From: Pseudomonas paralactis
Lineage (GTDB): Bacteria > Pseudomonadota > Gammaproteobacteria > Pseudomonadales > Pseudomonadaceae
Length of the DNA: 64,000 nucleotides
Reading direction: 5' to 3'
Assembly (NCBI RefSeq): GCF_001439735.1
Contig: NZ_JYLN01000010.1
Location: forward strand, 1-64,000
Both the position numbers and the translations under genes were made by a program. The notes under the pieces are model-generated. The model was not told where the DNA came from. It ran no database searches and saw nothing but the letters and a program-made list of their open reading frames with translations. Shown here in pieces: positions 8,287-16,866 of the stretch (position 1 is its first letter; the number at the start of each line of letters is the position of its first letter).

Positions 8287-9255
8287 ATGACCACTGTCTA
8301 TGAAACCAATCGATCGCTGTTTCGCGTGTCATGGAGCTCGGTATTGGCCGGTAGTGCAATCGCACTGGTCACCTACCTGGTGTTGAGTGTATTGGGTACG
8401 GCAATCGGCGCCAGCGCCGTTGACCCGATGGAAGCCGGTAACCCATTGAGCGGCTTCGGCACGGGTGCAGGTATCTGGCTGTTTGTGTCGACATTGGTCG
8501 CCATTGCGCTGGGCGCATTTGTGGCCGGTCGCACGGCGCCGGATCGCGGCGGGCTGCACGGGGTGCTGACCTGGACCTTGACCACCTTGCTGACCACCTG
8601 GCTATTGGCAGGCTTGGCTTCCAGCGTTGTCGGCACCGCCGGTAACGTCGTGGGTAAAGGCTTGTCTGCTGCGGGCAGTGGCATTGCGGCCGCAGCGCCG
8701 GGCATTGGCAACAGCATCAAGCAGCAGTTGAACGAGCAGGGGATTGAGCTGGATTGGAACAGCCTGCAAGGCCAACTCGATACCTTGCTCAAGCAAAGCG
8801 GCAAGGCTGAATTGGACCCGGCCAATGTCGAGCAGAAAGCCGACCAGGCCGCAGCCGATGGCAAACAATCGGCCACCGATGCAGCGGCCAACCCTGCCCA
8901 GGCCGGTGATGAGCTCAAGCAGTGGTTCGAGCGGGTAAAAGCGTCCGGCGAGCCAGCCCTGAATGCAGCGGATAAAGAGGCCCTGGTCAACATCGTCGCG
9001 GCCCGTACCGGCAAGAGCAAAGAGGAAGCCACCCAGATCGTCGACAACTATGCCCAGGCTTATCAGCAAGCCATGCAAAAGGTCGATGAGCTGAAAAAAC
9101 AGGCTGAACAAAAAGCCCGTGAAGCCGGTGAAGTGGCGGCCAAGCAACTGTCCCGCGCTGCGTGGAGCACCCTGGCCATGTTGCTGTTGGGCGCGGCCTT
9201 GAGCTTCTTTGTCGGCCGTATCGCGCTGACTACCCGTCGCGTGCCTTTGGCTTAA
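8287..9255 (+). CDS. Integral membrane protein with long polar central region
   Basis: 322 residues. Three hydrophobic segments occur in the first 120 residues (SSVLAGSAIALVTYLVLSVLG; GIWLFVSTLVAIALGAFVAG; TTLLTTWLLAGLASSVVG). A Gly/Ala-rich stretch and a long Ala/Gln/Lys-rich helical region follow (about 150-285), then a C-terminal membrane segment (LAMLLLGAALSFFVGRI). AAAAGGA precedes ATG 8287. Similar Pseudomonas proteins are labelled PhnA-like or hypothetical membrane proteins. The function is not known and I assign none. Confidence 0.75.
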   Translation: MTTVYETNRSLFRVSWSSVLAGSAIALVTYLVLSVLGTAIGASAVDPMEAGNPLSGFGTGAGIWLFVSTLVAIALGAFVAGRTAPDRGGLHGVLTWTLTTLLTTWLLAGLASSVVGTAGNVVGKGLSAAGSGIAAAAPGIGNSIKQQLNEQGIELDWNSLQGQLDTLLKQSGKAELDPANVEQKADQAAADGKQSATDAAANPAQAGDELKQWFERVKASGEPALNAADKEALVNIVAARTGKSKEEATQIVDNYAQAYQQAMQKVDELKKQAEQKAREAGEVAAKQLSRAAWSTLAMLLLGAALSFFVGRIALTTRRVPLA

Positions 9256-9333
9256 AACTGTCTGCGGCAAGGACGCCGCCTGCGTGAACGGGTAAAATGC
9301 TGGCCTTTTACCCGTATCTCGCAAAGGTGCCCC

Positions 9334-9954
9334 TTGAGCGCAGGCAAAGCTGTTGGACTGTTACTACTCACTTCTATGTTGGCGGCGTGCGGCACCTCGC
9401 CGCCACGCACGCCCAACGACCTGTGCGGTATCTTTCGCGAAAAAGATGACTGGTACGACGCTGCCAAGGTCACGCAAAAGCGCTGGGGCGTACCGATCCA
9501 GGTGCCGTTTGCGATCATGTATCAGGAGTCGGGCTTTCGCTACGACGCCAAGACCCCGCGTAAATACCTGTTGTGGATCATCCCCTGGGGCCGAGTGTCC
9601 ACCGCTTCGGGCTACGCCCAGGCCAAGGATGAAGTGTGGAACGACTACCGCAAGGCCACCGGCCGCAGTGGCGCTGATCGCGAAGACTTCGACGACGCCA
9701 TCGACTTTATCGGCTGGTACATGGACAAGGCCTACACCATCAACGGCGTCTACAAATACGACGCCTACGGCCAATACCTGAACTACCACGAAGGCTGGGG
9801 CGGCTACCGTCAGCGTACCTACGCCAGCAAAGCCTGGCTGCCGCCGGTAGCGAGCAAGGTACAAGCGCGCTCGCAGATGTATGCGCGGCAATATGCCGGG
9901 TGCAAGGATGAATTGGGGCGCGGCTTCTGGAGCCGGTTCTGGCATTGGTTGTAA
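9334..9954 (+). CDS. Lipoprotein with SLT-type transglycosylase-like domain
   Basis: 206 residues starting at TTG 9334, with AAAGGTG just upstream. The N-terminal SMLAAC lipobox predicts lipid attachment at Cys 19. The segment FAIMYQESGFRYDA has the catalytic-Glu context of SLT/lysozyme-like murein transglycosylases, and DFIGWYMDKAYTINGVYKYD and NYHEGWGGY follow the same family. It probably cleaves or senses peptidoglycan from the outer membrane. It is a single gene, followed by a REP pair. Confidence 0.8.
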   Translation: MSAGKAVGLLLLTSMLAACGTSPPRTPNDLCGIFREKDDWYDAAKVTQKRWGVPIQVPFAIMYQESGFRYDAKTPRKYLLWIIPWGRVSTASGYAQAKDEVWNDYRKATGRSGADREDFDDAIDFIGWYMDKAYTINGVYKYDAYGQYLNYHEGWGGYRQRTYASKAWLPPVASKVQARSQMYARQYAGCKDELGRGFWSRFWHWL

Positions 9955-9982
9955 AGGCTTTTGGATGCACGCAGATCTAATT

Positions 9983-10070
9983 GTGGGAGCTGGCTTGCCT
10001 GCGAAAGCGGTCGTGCAGTCATAGATGCAGTGACTGACACACCGCCTTCGCAGGCAAGCCAGCTCCCACA
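9983..10070. repeat. Paired inverted REP elements
   Basis: GTGGGAGCTGGCTTGCCTGC (9983-10002) is inversely repeated as GCAGGCAAGCCAGCTCCCAC, ending at 10069, with a 48-base centre. This is the classic P. fluorescens REP doublet, mobilised in trans by RAYT proteins. No RAYT gene is present in the window. Confidence 0.9.
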
Positions 10071-10165
10071 TTGGATTGCGTTCACGCTGGCCATTCCCCT
10101 GCACTTGCCAAACCCATCCGATTCTGGGAAAACCCCAGCCTTTTCACGCCTTCAATGAGAACCCT

Positions 10166-10510
10166 ATGAGTCACGATGAACTGCAGATCACCGACATCCG
10201 CCTGGGCACCGGCAAAACCGTGGTCAAGGGCGCGCTGATCACCACCCAGTACACCGGCACCCTGGAAGATGGCACGGTGTTCGATTCGTCGTGGGAGCGG
10301 GGCAAACCGTTCCAGTGCGTGATCGGCACTGGCCGTGTGATCAAGGGTTGGGACCAGGGCTTGATGGGCATGCAGGTTGGCGGCGTGCGCACCTTGTATG
10401 TACCGGCGCACCTGGCCTATGGCGAGCGCTCAATGGGCGCGCATATCAAGCCCAACAGCAATTTGCTTTTCGAGATTGAATTGCTGGAAGTGCTGACGCG
10501 GGATGATTGA
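10166..10510 (+). CDS. FKBP-type peptidyl-prolyl cis-trans isomerase
   Basis: 114 residues forming one FKBP domain: YTGTLEDGTVFDSSWERG, KPFQCVIGTGRVIKGWDQGL, GMQVGGVRTLYVPAHLAYGE, and the C-terminal LLFEIELLEV. There is no signal peptide, so it is a cytoplasmic folding catalyst of the Fkl/FKBP12-like type. ATG 10166 starts the conserved protein; the longer frame from 10076 reads through REP-flanking sequence. The GNAT gene follows after 11 bases and may be co-transcribed. Confidence 0.9.
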   Translation: MSHDELQITDIRLGTGKTVVKGALITTQYTGTLEDGTVFDSSWERGKPFQCVIGTGRVIKGWDQGLMGMQVGGVRTLYVPAHLAYGERSMGAHIKPNSNLLFEIELLEVLTRDD

Positions 10511-10521
10511 AGAGGTTGAAC

Positions 10522-11121
10522 ATGGACGTTGATCCACATGTGTTGCCTGGCTGCTCCCTCGAAGGCATTCGGGTGGTTGAGCTGCTTGGCTGCGATGAGG
10601 CTGAGCTGCAGCAGTTTTTTGAACAGGCGCCAGCTTACTTCATTGCGGTGAATGGCGAACCGGCTACCCCGACCGAAGCACGGGAAGAATTACTCGGCCA
10701 ATTACCCGCCGGCTGGCATTGCAGCCGCCTGTACTGGCTGGGTTACCGTGATGCGCAGGGCCACCTGGTGGCTGTGGTGAATATCGCCGCGGATTTGCTT
10801 GCCGCCGGGGTGTGGCATATCGGGTTGCTGCTGGTGCATTCGCGCTGGCACGGCAGCGGGCTGGCGCAGCGCTTGCACACCGACCTTGAGGCTTGGGCCG
10901 CCGCGAAGGGTGGCCAGTGGCTGCGATTGACGGTAGTGGTGGGCAATACCAGGGCCGAGCGCTTTTGGCTCAAACTTGGGTATACGCAGGTGCGAACCCG
11001 CGAGGGCATCACGATGGGTCGGCAGGTGAATAAGGTGTCGATCCAGATCAAGCCTCTTGGTAACGGGACCATTGAGGGATACCTGGCGCTGGTTGAGCGG
11101 GACCGGCCCGTCACCCTGTAG
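10522..11121 (+). CDS. GNAT family N-acetyltransferase
   Basis: 199 residues. The acetyl-CoA-binding region is HIGLLLVHSRWHGSGLAQRL (motif A, with R-x-x-G-x-G/A-like HGSGLAQ), followed by LRLTVVVGNTRAERFWLKLGY (motif B). ATG 10522 has GAGG upstream and is preferred to TTG 10507, which overlaps the FKBP stop. The substrate cannot be read. The last 40 residues extend beyond the usual GNAT core. Confidence 0.8.
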   Translation: MDVDPHVLPGCSLEGIRVVELLGCDEAELQQFFEQAPAYFIAVNGEPATPTEAREELLGQLPAGWHCSRLYWLGYRDAQGHLVAVVNIAADLLAAGVWHIGLLLVHSRWHGSGLAQRLHTDLEAWAAAKGGQWLRLTVVVGNTRAERFWLKLGYTQVRTREGITMGRQVNKVSIQIKPLGNGTIEGYLALVERDRPVTL

Positions 11122-11133
11122 CATGTACCGTTC

Positions 11134-11871
11134 TCATGAGGGCGCGGTGCCTGATTTCTCCAGCGCTTTGCTTTCGACCGTAATCCCAAATCTGCCGTAC
11201 AGCTCCTTTCGCCCCTTGGGGGTCAGTGCCAACGCCCGGCTATCCAGGTCCTGGATCATCCATTTGCGGCTTATAACAGCCTGTAGAACAGCCGCCCCCA
11301 GTGCGCCGGCCAAGTGAGGGCGGCGCATGCTCCAATCCAGGCATGAGCAAGCGAAACGACGTCGCTGTGCTCTAACGGTTTCTATCTCGACACCGAGCCC
11401 TGTCATCGCGTTTTCGCCCTCCATGCTGAGCTGATACGTACCGTCATCAGCGATCGGCACGCTCAACCAGCCAGCGTCGATGAAATAGTCGTGCAGTTGT
11501 ACAGCCAGGGATCCTGCCATGTGGTCATAACAGGTGCGCGCCAACTGCAATCGATTGGGTGTCGTCGGAACAAAACGGGTGTGCGCGTTTCGGCTGATCA
11601 CCATGAGGGCTTCAATGGCTTGGGCGACGTGGGCGTCTGCCAGGCTGAAGTAGCGGTGCCTGCCCTGGGTGTGCAGTTTTATCAGGCCGTCCTCTTTAAG
11701 CCTCGCCAAGTGCGCGCTCGCCGTGGATGCGCTGACGTCGGCGATGACGGCCATTTCGGTGCTGGTACGGGCGTGACCGTCCATCAGCGAACAAAGCATT
11801 TTCGTCCTCGCGGGTTCCGCAATCGCGCCTGCGACACGAGAAATGGCGGTGTCATTGCTGTGGGAATCCAT
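11134..11871 (-). CDS. ArsR-family transcriptional regulator
   Basis: 245 residues. The N-terminal winged helix (about 10-85: RVAGAIAEPARTKMLCSLMDG, then DVSASTASAHLARLKEDGLI) is of the ArsR type. The longer C-terminal half (CYDHMAGSLAVQLHDYF, CLDWSMRRPHLAGALG) is typical of the larger ArsR regulators in which metal sites are not obvious. ATG 11871 has AGGA 11 bases upstream. It is divergent from the P450-monooxygenase pair, with only 74 bases between the two starts, so it is the likely repressor of that pair. Confidence 0.85.
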   Translation of the reverse strand: MDSHSNDTAISRVAGAIAEPARTKMLCSLMDGHARTSTEMAVIADVSASTASAHLARLKEDGLIKLHTQGRHRYFSLADAHVAQAIEALMVISRNAHTRFVPTTPNRLQLARTCYDHMAGSLAVQLHDYFIDAGWLSVPIADDGTYQLSMEGENAMTGLGVEIETVRAQRRRFACSCLDWSMRRPHLAGALGAAVLQAVISRKWMIQDLDSRALALTPKGRKELYGRFGITVESKALEKSGTAPS

Positions 11872-11945
11872 ATTTCGTTCCTGGGCGAATTGTCGGTGTG
11901 ACGATTGTTCGATAGTAGCCGTTCTTTGTGAAAAGGACTGCCAAA

Positions 11946-13106
11946 ATGACGCCGTTTGAAGCCGCCACTCATGCCGATCCCTACGCTTATTACTCACGCC
12001 TCAGGCAGCAAGGCGCACTGTTATTCGATGCCGAGCTGGGTGTCTGGATGGCCAGTGGTGCCAGCGTTGTCGAGGCTATTCTGGAACATCCTGACTGCCT
12101 TGTACGTCCGCTGCACGAGCCGATTCCAGCTGCTCTTTTACAGGGTGCCGCAGGCGATGTGTTCGGTCGTTTGATGCGCATGAACGAGGACGCGCAACAC
12201 CAGTGCCCGCGCCGGGTTATCGAACCCACCCTGGCCTCGATGGGCAGGCAAGACATCTCAGGCATCGTGGCGCTGGTTATCGAGGCACTTGATATCTCGG
12301 GCGATAACCCGAATCAATGGATGTTCACCGTACCGGTTTCGGTCATTGCGACCATGATGGGTTTCACATCCAGTCAGCTACAGGAAGTTGCGCAGCTGAC
12401 ACGGGATTTTGTCGCCTGTCTTTCGCCTTTAAGTGACGAGGCGCAACTCAGTAAGGCCCATTGCGGGGCGGCACGGCTGAGCCATATGTTCCAAGCGCTG
12501 CTGAATAACGATGATAAGGGTAGCGGCGTGTTGGGCCGCCTTTATAGCGATTACGAAGTTTCGGCCTGGAAAGACGATGATGCGTTGATAGCGAATCTGA
12601 TCGGGCTGTTGTCACAAACCTGCGAAGCCACTGCCGGGCTGATCGGCAACACCCTCATAGCCTTCCAACGTAACCCTGACCTGTTTGAAGGCAAGCAAGC
12701 CACACCGACGCTTGTCGCTGAGTGGGTAGCAGAGGTAGCGCGCTACGATTCACCGGTACAAAACACTCGGCGGTTCGTTGCCAAGCGATGCACAATTGGC
12801 GACAGCGTTTTGGAGGCGGGCGATACCATTTTATTATTGCTCGCGGCTGCCAACCGAGACCCATGCGCCAACCCGGACCCGGACAGCTTCTTGCTCAAGC
12901 GAGCGCAGCGACGAACCTTAAGCTTCGGCTCAGGCAGGCATCAATGCCCAGGCCAGCCCTTGGCATTGGCTGTTGCCTCAGAGGTAATTTCCGCATTCTT
13001 GCATCGACAGCCAGGCTCAAATGCTTGTGCTTATCGCTGGCGTTATTTGCCTTCGCTCAATGGCCGTATCCCGCGGTTCTACCGTGATGAGGAGACTCAA
13101 CAATGA
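11946..13106 (+). CDS. Cytochrome P450
   Basis: 386 residues, a soluble bacterial P450. The heme-binding loop is FGSGRHQCPGQPLA with Cys334 as thiolate ligand, and the K-helix ExxR is in AEVARYDSPVQ. The I-helix normally reads AGx(D/E)T. Here it reads QTCEAT, keeping the acid but moving or losing the usual Thr, as in P450s with altered oxygen activation. ATG 11946 has AAGGA upstream. The next gene overlaps by four bases (ATGA), so the two are translationally coupled. The substrate is unknown. Confidence 0.9.
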   Translation: MTPFEAATHADPYAYYSRLRQQGALLFDAELGVWMASGASVVEAILEHPDCLVRPLHEPIPAALLQGAAGDVFGRLMRMNEDAQHQCPRRVIEPTLASMGRQDISGIVALVIEALDISGDNPNQWMFTVPVSVIATMMGFTSSQLQEVAQLTRDFVACLSPLSDEAQLSKAHCGAARLSHMFQALLNNDDKGSGVLGRLYSDYEVSAWKDDDALIANLIGLLSQTCEATAGLIGNTLIAFQRNPDLFEGKQATPTLVAEWVAEVARYDSPVQNTRRFVAKRCTIGDSVLEAGDTILLLLAAANRDPCANPDPDSFLLKRAQRRTLSFGSGRHQCPGQPLALAVASEVISAFLHRQPGSNACAYRWRYLPSLNGRIPRFYRDEETQQ

Positions 13107-13447
13107 TCGCTGTTATTTTCGAAGCCTGGCCACACGAGGAGCACTACCAGCGTTATCTCGACCTCGCTGCCGAACTTAAACCCTTGCTCGCTCAAATCGA
13201 TGGTTTCATCTCAGTTGAGCGTTACCAAAGCTTGAGTGAACCTGGAAAGCTGCTCTCGCTATCATTCTGGCGTGATGAGGCAGCAATCCAGCAATGGCGG
13301 AGTATTGAGCTACATCGAGCAGCCCAATCTACAGGCCGTCAGCAGGTTTTTGCTGACTACCACCTGCGTATCGCCCACGTAGTGCGCGATTACAGTCTCG
13401 AGGATCGTGTTCAAGCGCCCACCGATAGCCGGCAGGCTCATGAATGA
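13103..13447 (+). CDS. Antibiotic biosynthesis monooxygenase (ABM) domain protein
   Basis: 114 residues with one ferredoxin-like ABM domain: MIAVIFEAWPHEEHYQRYLD, LKPLLAQIDGFISVERYQS, LLSLSFWRDEAAIQQWR and HRAAQSTGRQQVFADYHLRI. Such proteins act as cofactor-free monooxygenases or heme/quinone-handling enzymes. Overlap with the P450 stop and a GAGGAG site point to co-expression with it. A REP doublet follows directly. Confidence 0.85.
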   Translation: MIAVIFEAWPHEEHYQRYLDLAAELKPLLAQIDGFISVERYQSLSEPGKLLSLSFWRDEAAIQQWRSIELHRAAQSTGRQQVFADYHLRIAHVVRDYSLEDRVQAPTDSRQAHE

Positions 13448-13464
13448 AGGCAGCACGCCGCCTT

Positions 13465-13566
13465 CTGTAGGAGCGAGCTTGCTCGCGAAGAACTCGCAGG
13501 CGCCGCGTTCATTCAGCAAGCACGCGTTATCGTTGACGTTTTTCGCGAGCAAGCTCGCTCCTACAG
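13465..13566. repeat. Paired inverted REP elements, second type
   Basis: CTGTAGGAGCGAGCTTGCTC (13465-13484) is inversely repeated as GAGCAAGCTCGCTCCTACAG, ending at 13566. This is a different Pseudomonas REP family from the one at 9983-10070. It separates the ABM gene from the mgtA leader. Confidence 0.9.
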
Positions 13567-13599
13567 TCATTACCTGAACCCATCCTGAAGAATTTTCGT

Positions 13600-13998
13600 A
13601 TTCTCCATGCGGGCACTTTCCTACGGTTTACTCGGCCAACATCGGGGCGTAAGCTTCGCGCGTTTTCATTAATAGCGGAGACCCTCAGTGGGTACTTGTT
13701 CGAGTGACAGTCGTCGGCCGGTTTCGGTAACCGGCATCTACTTGGCAAGGTAACGCGCATTTTTCCGATGCCGTTGTCTCGCCTCACAAAGCGAGAAGCG
13801 GTATCCCGGCAGTCGCCCGTCCTGGCGCCTGCCTGAACCCCTCTCATCGACGCTGACCAGCACCGGGGTAACGCCTGGAGGCTACGGACGCGCCTGCCTT
13901 TTACGGCGGGCGGGCCAGGTTCGGCTGTGCCTGTGGGACGGGCGCGGTGTGGACGGGCAGTACCTGCACGGCGGTTTTCCTCGCGCAGGAGTTACACC
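13600..13998 (+). promoter_or_regulatory. Long structured 5' leader of mgtA
   Basis: About 400 bases between the REP pair and mgtA hold no long gene but several stable hairpins. These include GCCGGTT-TCGGT-AACCGGC (13717-13735), TCTCGC-N8-GCGAGA around 13775-13795, and GC-rich inverted segments before the ribosome site CAGGAG. A 21-codon ORF lies in its first half. Enterobacterial mgtA is known to be controlled by its leader (Mg2+ and a leader peptide). By analogy this leader may act in the same way, but the sequence is not one I can match to a named riboswitch. Confidence 0.5.
13688..13753 (+). CDS. Candidate mgtA leader peptide
   Basis: GTG start with GGAG seven bases upstream, 21 codons ending in TAA: residues M-G-T-C-S-S-D-S-R-R-P-V-S-V-T-G-I-Y-L-A-R. 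A perfect 7-bp hairpin (13717-13735) lies inside the frame, so ribosome position would alter leader folding. Translation is inferred only from the start and ribosome-site spacing. Confidence 0.35.
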   Translation: MGTCSSDSRRPVSVTGIYLAR

Positions 13999-16704
13999 AT
14001 GAACCTTACGCTGCTTAAAGAGTTCTTCGCCGGCTTCCTGCGGACCCGGCACATCGCTCGGCATTTTCGCCGCCTGGCGATGCTTGAGACCGTGACCGAC
14101 GCCAGTGTCAGCCGCGAAGTACCACCCAGCCTGGCGCACACCCTGGTGGCGTCGGCCAACGGCAGCGCCGTGCAGTTGCTGGGCGTGCTGGGCAGCCACG
14201 CCGAGGGCCTGAGCACTCAGGAAGCCGACGCCCTGCGCGTGCAATACGGCCTTAACGAAGTCGAGCACGAACAGCCGCTGCCGTGGTGGGTGCATCTGTG
14301 GCACTGCTACAAGAACCCGTTCAACTTGCTGCTGACCTTGCTGGCGGTGATCTCCTGGCTGACCGAAGACATGAAGGCCGCCACGGTGATTTTTGCCATG
14401 GTGGTGCTCTCGACTCTGCTGCGCTTCTGGCAGGAGGCCAAGTCGAACAAGGCCGCCGATGCCTTGAAGGCCATGGTGAGCAACACCGCCACGGTGCTGC
14501 GCCGCGACGCTGCCAAACGCATTGAGCTGCCCATCAAGCAACTGGTGCCGGGCGACCTGATTGTGTTGTCGGCCGGTGACATGATCCCCGCCGACTGCCG
14601 CGTGCTCAGCGCCAAGGACTTGTTCGTCAGCCAGGCGGCGATGACCGGTGAATCCATGCCGGTGGAGAAGTTCGCCCATCAGCAGGACGCCCATACCCGT
14701 AACCCGCTGGAACTGGAGAACATCCTGTTCATGGGCACCAATGTGGTGTCGGGCGCCGCCACGGCGGTGATTCTGGCCACCGGCAACAGCACCTATTTCG
14801 GTGCCCTGGCACAGCGCGTCACCGCCACTGATCGCGCCACCACCTCGTTCCAGCATGGTGTCAACAAAGTCAGTTGGTTGCTGATTCGCTTTATGTTCGT
14901 GATGGCGCCGCTGGTGCTGTTCATCAACGGTTTCACCAAGGGCGATTGGACCGAGGCGCTGCTCTTTGCGTTGTCGATTGCCGTGGGCCTGACTCCGGAA
15001 ATGCTGCCGATGATCGTCACTTCGACGTTGGCCAAGGGCGCGGTGTTTTTGTCGCGCAAGAAGGTCATCGTCAAGCGCCTGGACGCGATCCAGAACTTCG
15101 GCGCCATGGACGTGCTGTGCACCGACAAGACCGGCACGCTCACCCAGGACAGGATTTTCCTGGCGCGCCATGTGGACGTGTGGGGCCAGGAGTCCGAAGA
15201 CGTACTGGAAATGGCCTACCTCAACAGCTACTACCAGACCGGCCTGAAAAACCTGCTGGATGTAGCAGTGCTGGAACACGTGGAAATCCATCGCGAGCTC
15301 AAAGTCGGCACCGCGTTCCACAAGGTCGATGAGATCCCCTTCGACTTCAACCGCCGCCGCATGTCGGTGGTGGTGGCTGAGCGGGACCAGCCGCACCTGC
15401 TGATCTGCAAAGGGGCGGTGGAGGAAATTTTGTCGGTGTGCACCAGCGTGCGCCATGGTGACGTCAATGAAGCATTGAGCGAAGAGCTGCTGGCGCGCAT
15501 TCGCCAAGTGACCGCCGCCTTCAACGAGGAAGGGCTGCGTGTGGTGGCGGTCGCCGCCCAGCCGATGCCGGCGGGGCGTGATACCTACAGCCTGGCGGAT
15601 GAAAACAACCTGACGTTGATCGGTTACGTGGCGTTTCTCGATCCACCCAAGGAAAGCACTGCTCCGGCCCTCAAGGCACTGAAGGCCCATGGCGTGGCGG
15701 TGAAAGTCTTGACCGGCGACAACGAGCTGGTCACAGCGAAGATCTGCCGCGAAGTGGGCCTTGCGCAACAGGGCTTGCTGATGGGCAACGATATCGAAGC
15801 CATGACCGACGCTGAGCTGGCCCAGGCGGTAGAAACCACCAATGTGTTTGCCAAACTTACGCCCAGCCACAAGGAACGCATCGTGCGCCTGCTCAAGGCT
15901 AATGGGCACGTTGTGGGGTTTATGGGGGACGGTATCAACGACGCACCGGCGCTGCGCACGGCGGATATTGGTATTTCGGTGGACAGTGCCGTGGACATCG
16001 CCAAGGAAGCGGCCGATATCATTCTGTTGGAAAAGAGCCTGATGATCCTGGAGGAGGGCGTGCTGGAAGGTCGGCGTACCTTCGCCAACATGCTCAAGTA
16101 CATCAAGATGACCGCCAGTTCCAACTTCGGCAACGTGTTCTCGGTACTGGTGGCCAGTGCGTTCATCCCGTTTTTGCCGATGCTGCCGATGCACCTGCTG
16201 GTGCAGAACCTGCTGTATGACATCTCGCAGATTGCCATTCCGTTCGATAACGTCGATGACGAAATGCTCGCCACGCCGCAACGCTGGCAGCCGGGGGAAG
16301 TGGGACGCTTCATGTTGTTCTTCGGGCCGATCAGTTCGATCTTCGACATCACCACGTTCGCACTCATGTGGTATGTGTTCGATGCCAATACCCCGGACCA
16401 CCAGACCCTGTTCCAGTCTGGCTGGTTCGTGGTGGGGCTGCTGACCCAGACCTTGATCGTGCACATGATCCGTACGCCAAAAATCCCGTTCCTGCAAAGC
16501 CGTGCGGCGCTGCCGTTGATGCTGATGACGGGCGTGATCATGGCTGTGGGGATCTTTCTGCCGATGGGGCCGCTTGCGCACTACTTCAAACTGCAGGCGC
16601 TGCCGTCGCTGTACTTCGTATTCCTGCCGGTGATTTTGCTGGCGTACATGGCGCTGACCCAGGCGGTGAAGGGCTACTACATCCGCAAGTTTGGCTGGCA
16701 GTAA
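13999..16704 (+). CDS. mgtA: Magnesium-translocating P-type ATPase
   Basis: 901 residues, the usual MgtA/MgtB length. Cation-ATPase N-terminus at about 60-130, TGES actuator loop (MTGESMPVE), phosphorylated Asp376 in CTDKTGTLTQD, LTGDNELV, GDGINDAPALR, and about ten membrane segments with the C-terminal group at 700-890. It imports Mg2+ at the inner membrane under low Mg2+. ATG 13999 follows CAGGAG; the longer frame from 13927 is in the leader. mgtC follows 162 bases on, after a REP-like hairpin. Confidence 0.95.
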   Translation: MNLTLLKEFFAGFLRTRHIARHFRRLAMLETVTDASVSREVPPSLAHTLVASANGSAVQLLGVLGSHAEGLSTQEADALRVQYGLNEVEHEQPLPWWVHLWHCYKNPFNLLLTLLAVISWLTEDMKAATVIFAMVVLSTLLRFWQEAKSNKAADALKAMVSNTATVLRRDAAKRIELPIKQLVPGDLIVLSAGDMIPADCRVLSAKDLFVSQAAMTGESMPVEKFAHQQDAHTRNPLELENILFMGTNVVSGAATAVILATGNSTYFGALAQRVTATDRATTSFQHGVNKVSWLLIRFMFVMAPLVLFINGFTKGDWTEALLFALSIAVGLTPEMLPMIVTSTLAKGAVFLSRKKVIVKRLDAIQNFGAMDVLCTDKTGTLTQDRIFLARHVDVWGQESEDVLEMAYLNSYYQTGLKNLLDVAVLEHVEIHRELKVGTAFHKVDEIPFDFNRRRMSVVVAERDQPHLLICKGAVEEILSVCTSVRHGDVNEALSEELLARIRQVTAAFNEEGLRVVAVAAQPMPAGRDTYSLADENNLTLIGYVAFLDPPKESTAPALKALKAHGVAVKVLTGDNELVTAKICREVGLAQQGLLMGNDIEAMTDAELAQAVETTNVFAKLTPSHKERIVRLLKANGHVVGFMGDGINDAPALRTADIGISVDSAVDIAKEAADIILLEKSLMILEEGVLEGRRTFANMLKYIKMTASSNFGNVFSVLVASAFIPFLPMLPMHLLVQNLLYDISQIAIPFDNVDDEMLATPQRWQPGEVGRFMLFFGPISSIFDITTFALMWYVFDANTPDHQTLFQSGWFVVGLLTQTLIVHMIRTPKIPFLQSRAALPLMLMTGVIMAVGIFLPMGPLAHYFKLQALPSLYFVFLPVILLAYMALTQAVKGYYIRKFGWQ

Positions 16705-16730
16705 TACGTTTTATGCAACACCGCAAAAAC

Positions 16731-16818
16731 CTGTGGGAGCCGGGCTTGCCCGCGATGACGGTGTATCAGTCGCCTGATTCATTAGCTGACGCGCCGCTAT
16801 CGCAAGCAGCTGCCACAG
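16731..16818. repeat. Degenerate REP doublet between mgtA and mgtC
   Basis: CTGTGGGAGCCGGGCTTGCC (16731-16750) is partly mirrored by GCAAGCAGCTGCCACAG ending at 16818. It is less perfect than the other REP pairs. Between two co-directional genes it may limit read-through or stabilise upstream mRNA. Confidence 0.7.
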
Positions 16819-16866
16819 GGACCTGCGGTGCTTCCAATTTGCCGCTGCATTCATGGAGATCTTTTT

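Noticed and set aside
9983..10070. Possible intrinsic terminator or CRISPR-like repeat
   Set aside because: The inverted arms match the known Pseudomonas REP doublet, lack a T-run, and are not repeated in a spaced array.
13882..16581. 899-codon minus-strand frame opposite mgtA
   Set aside because: The His/Gln/Arg-rich composition is that of a reverse-frame shadow; mgtA motifs on the plus strand are complete.
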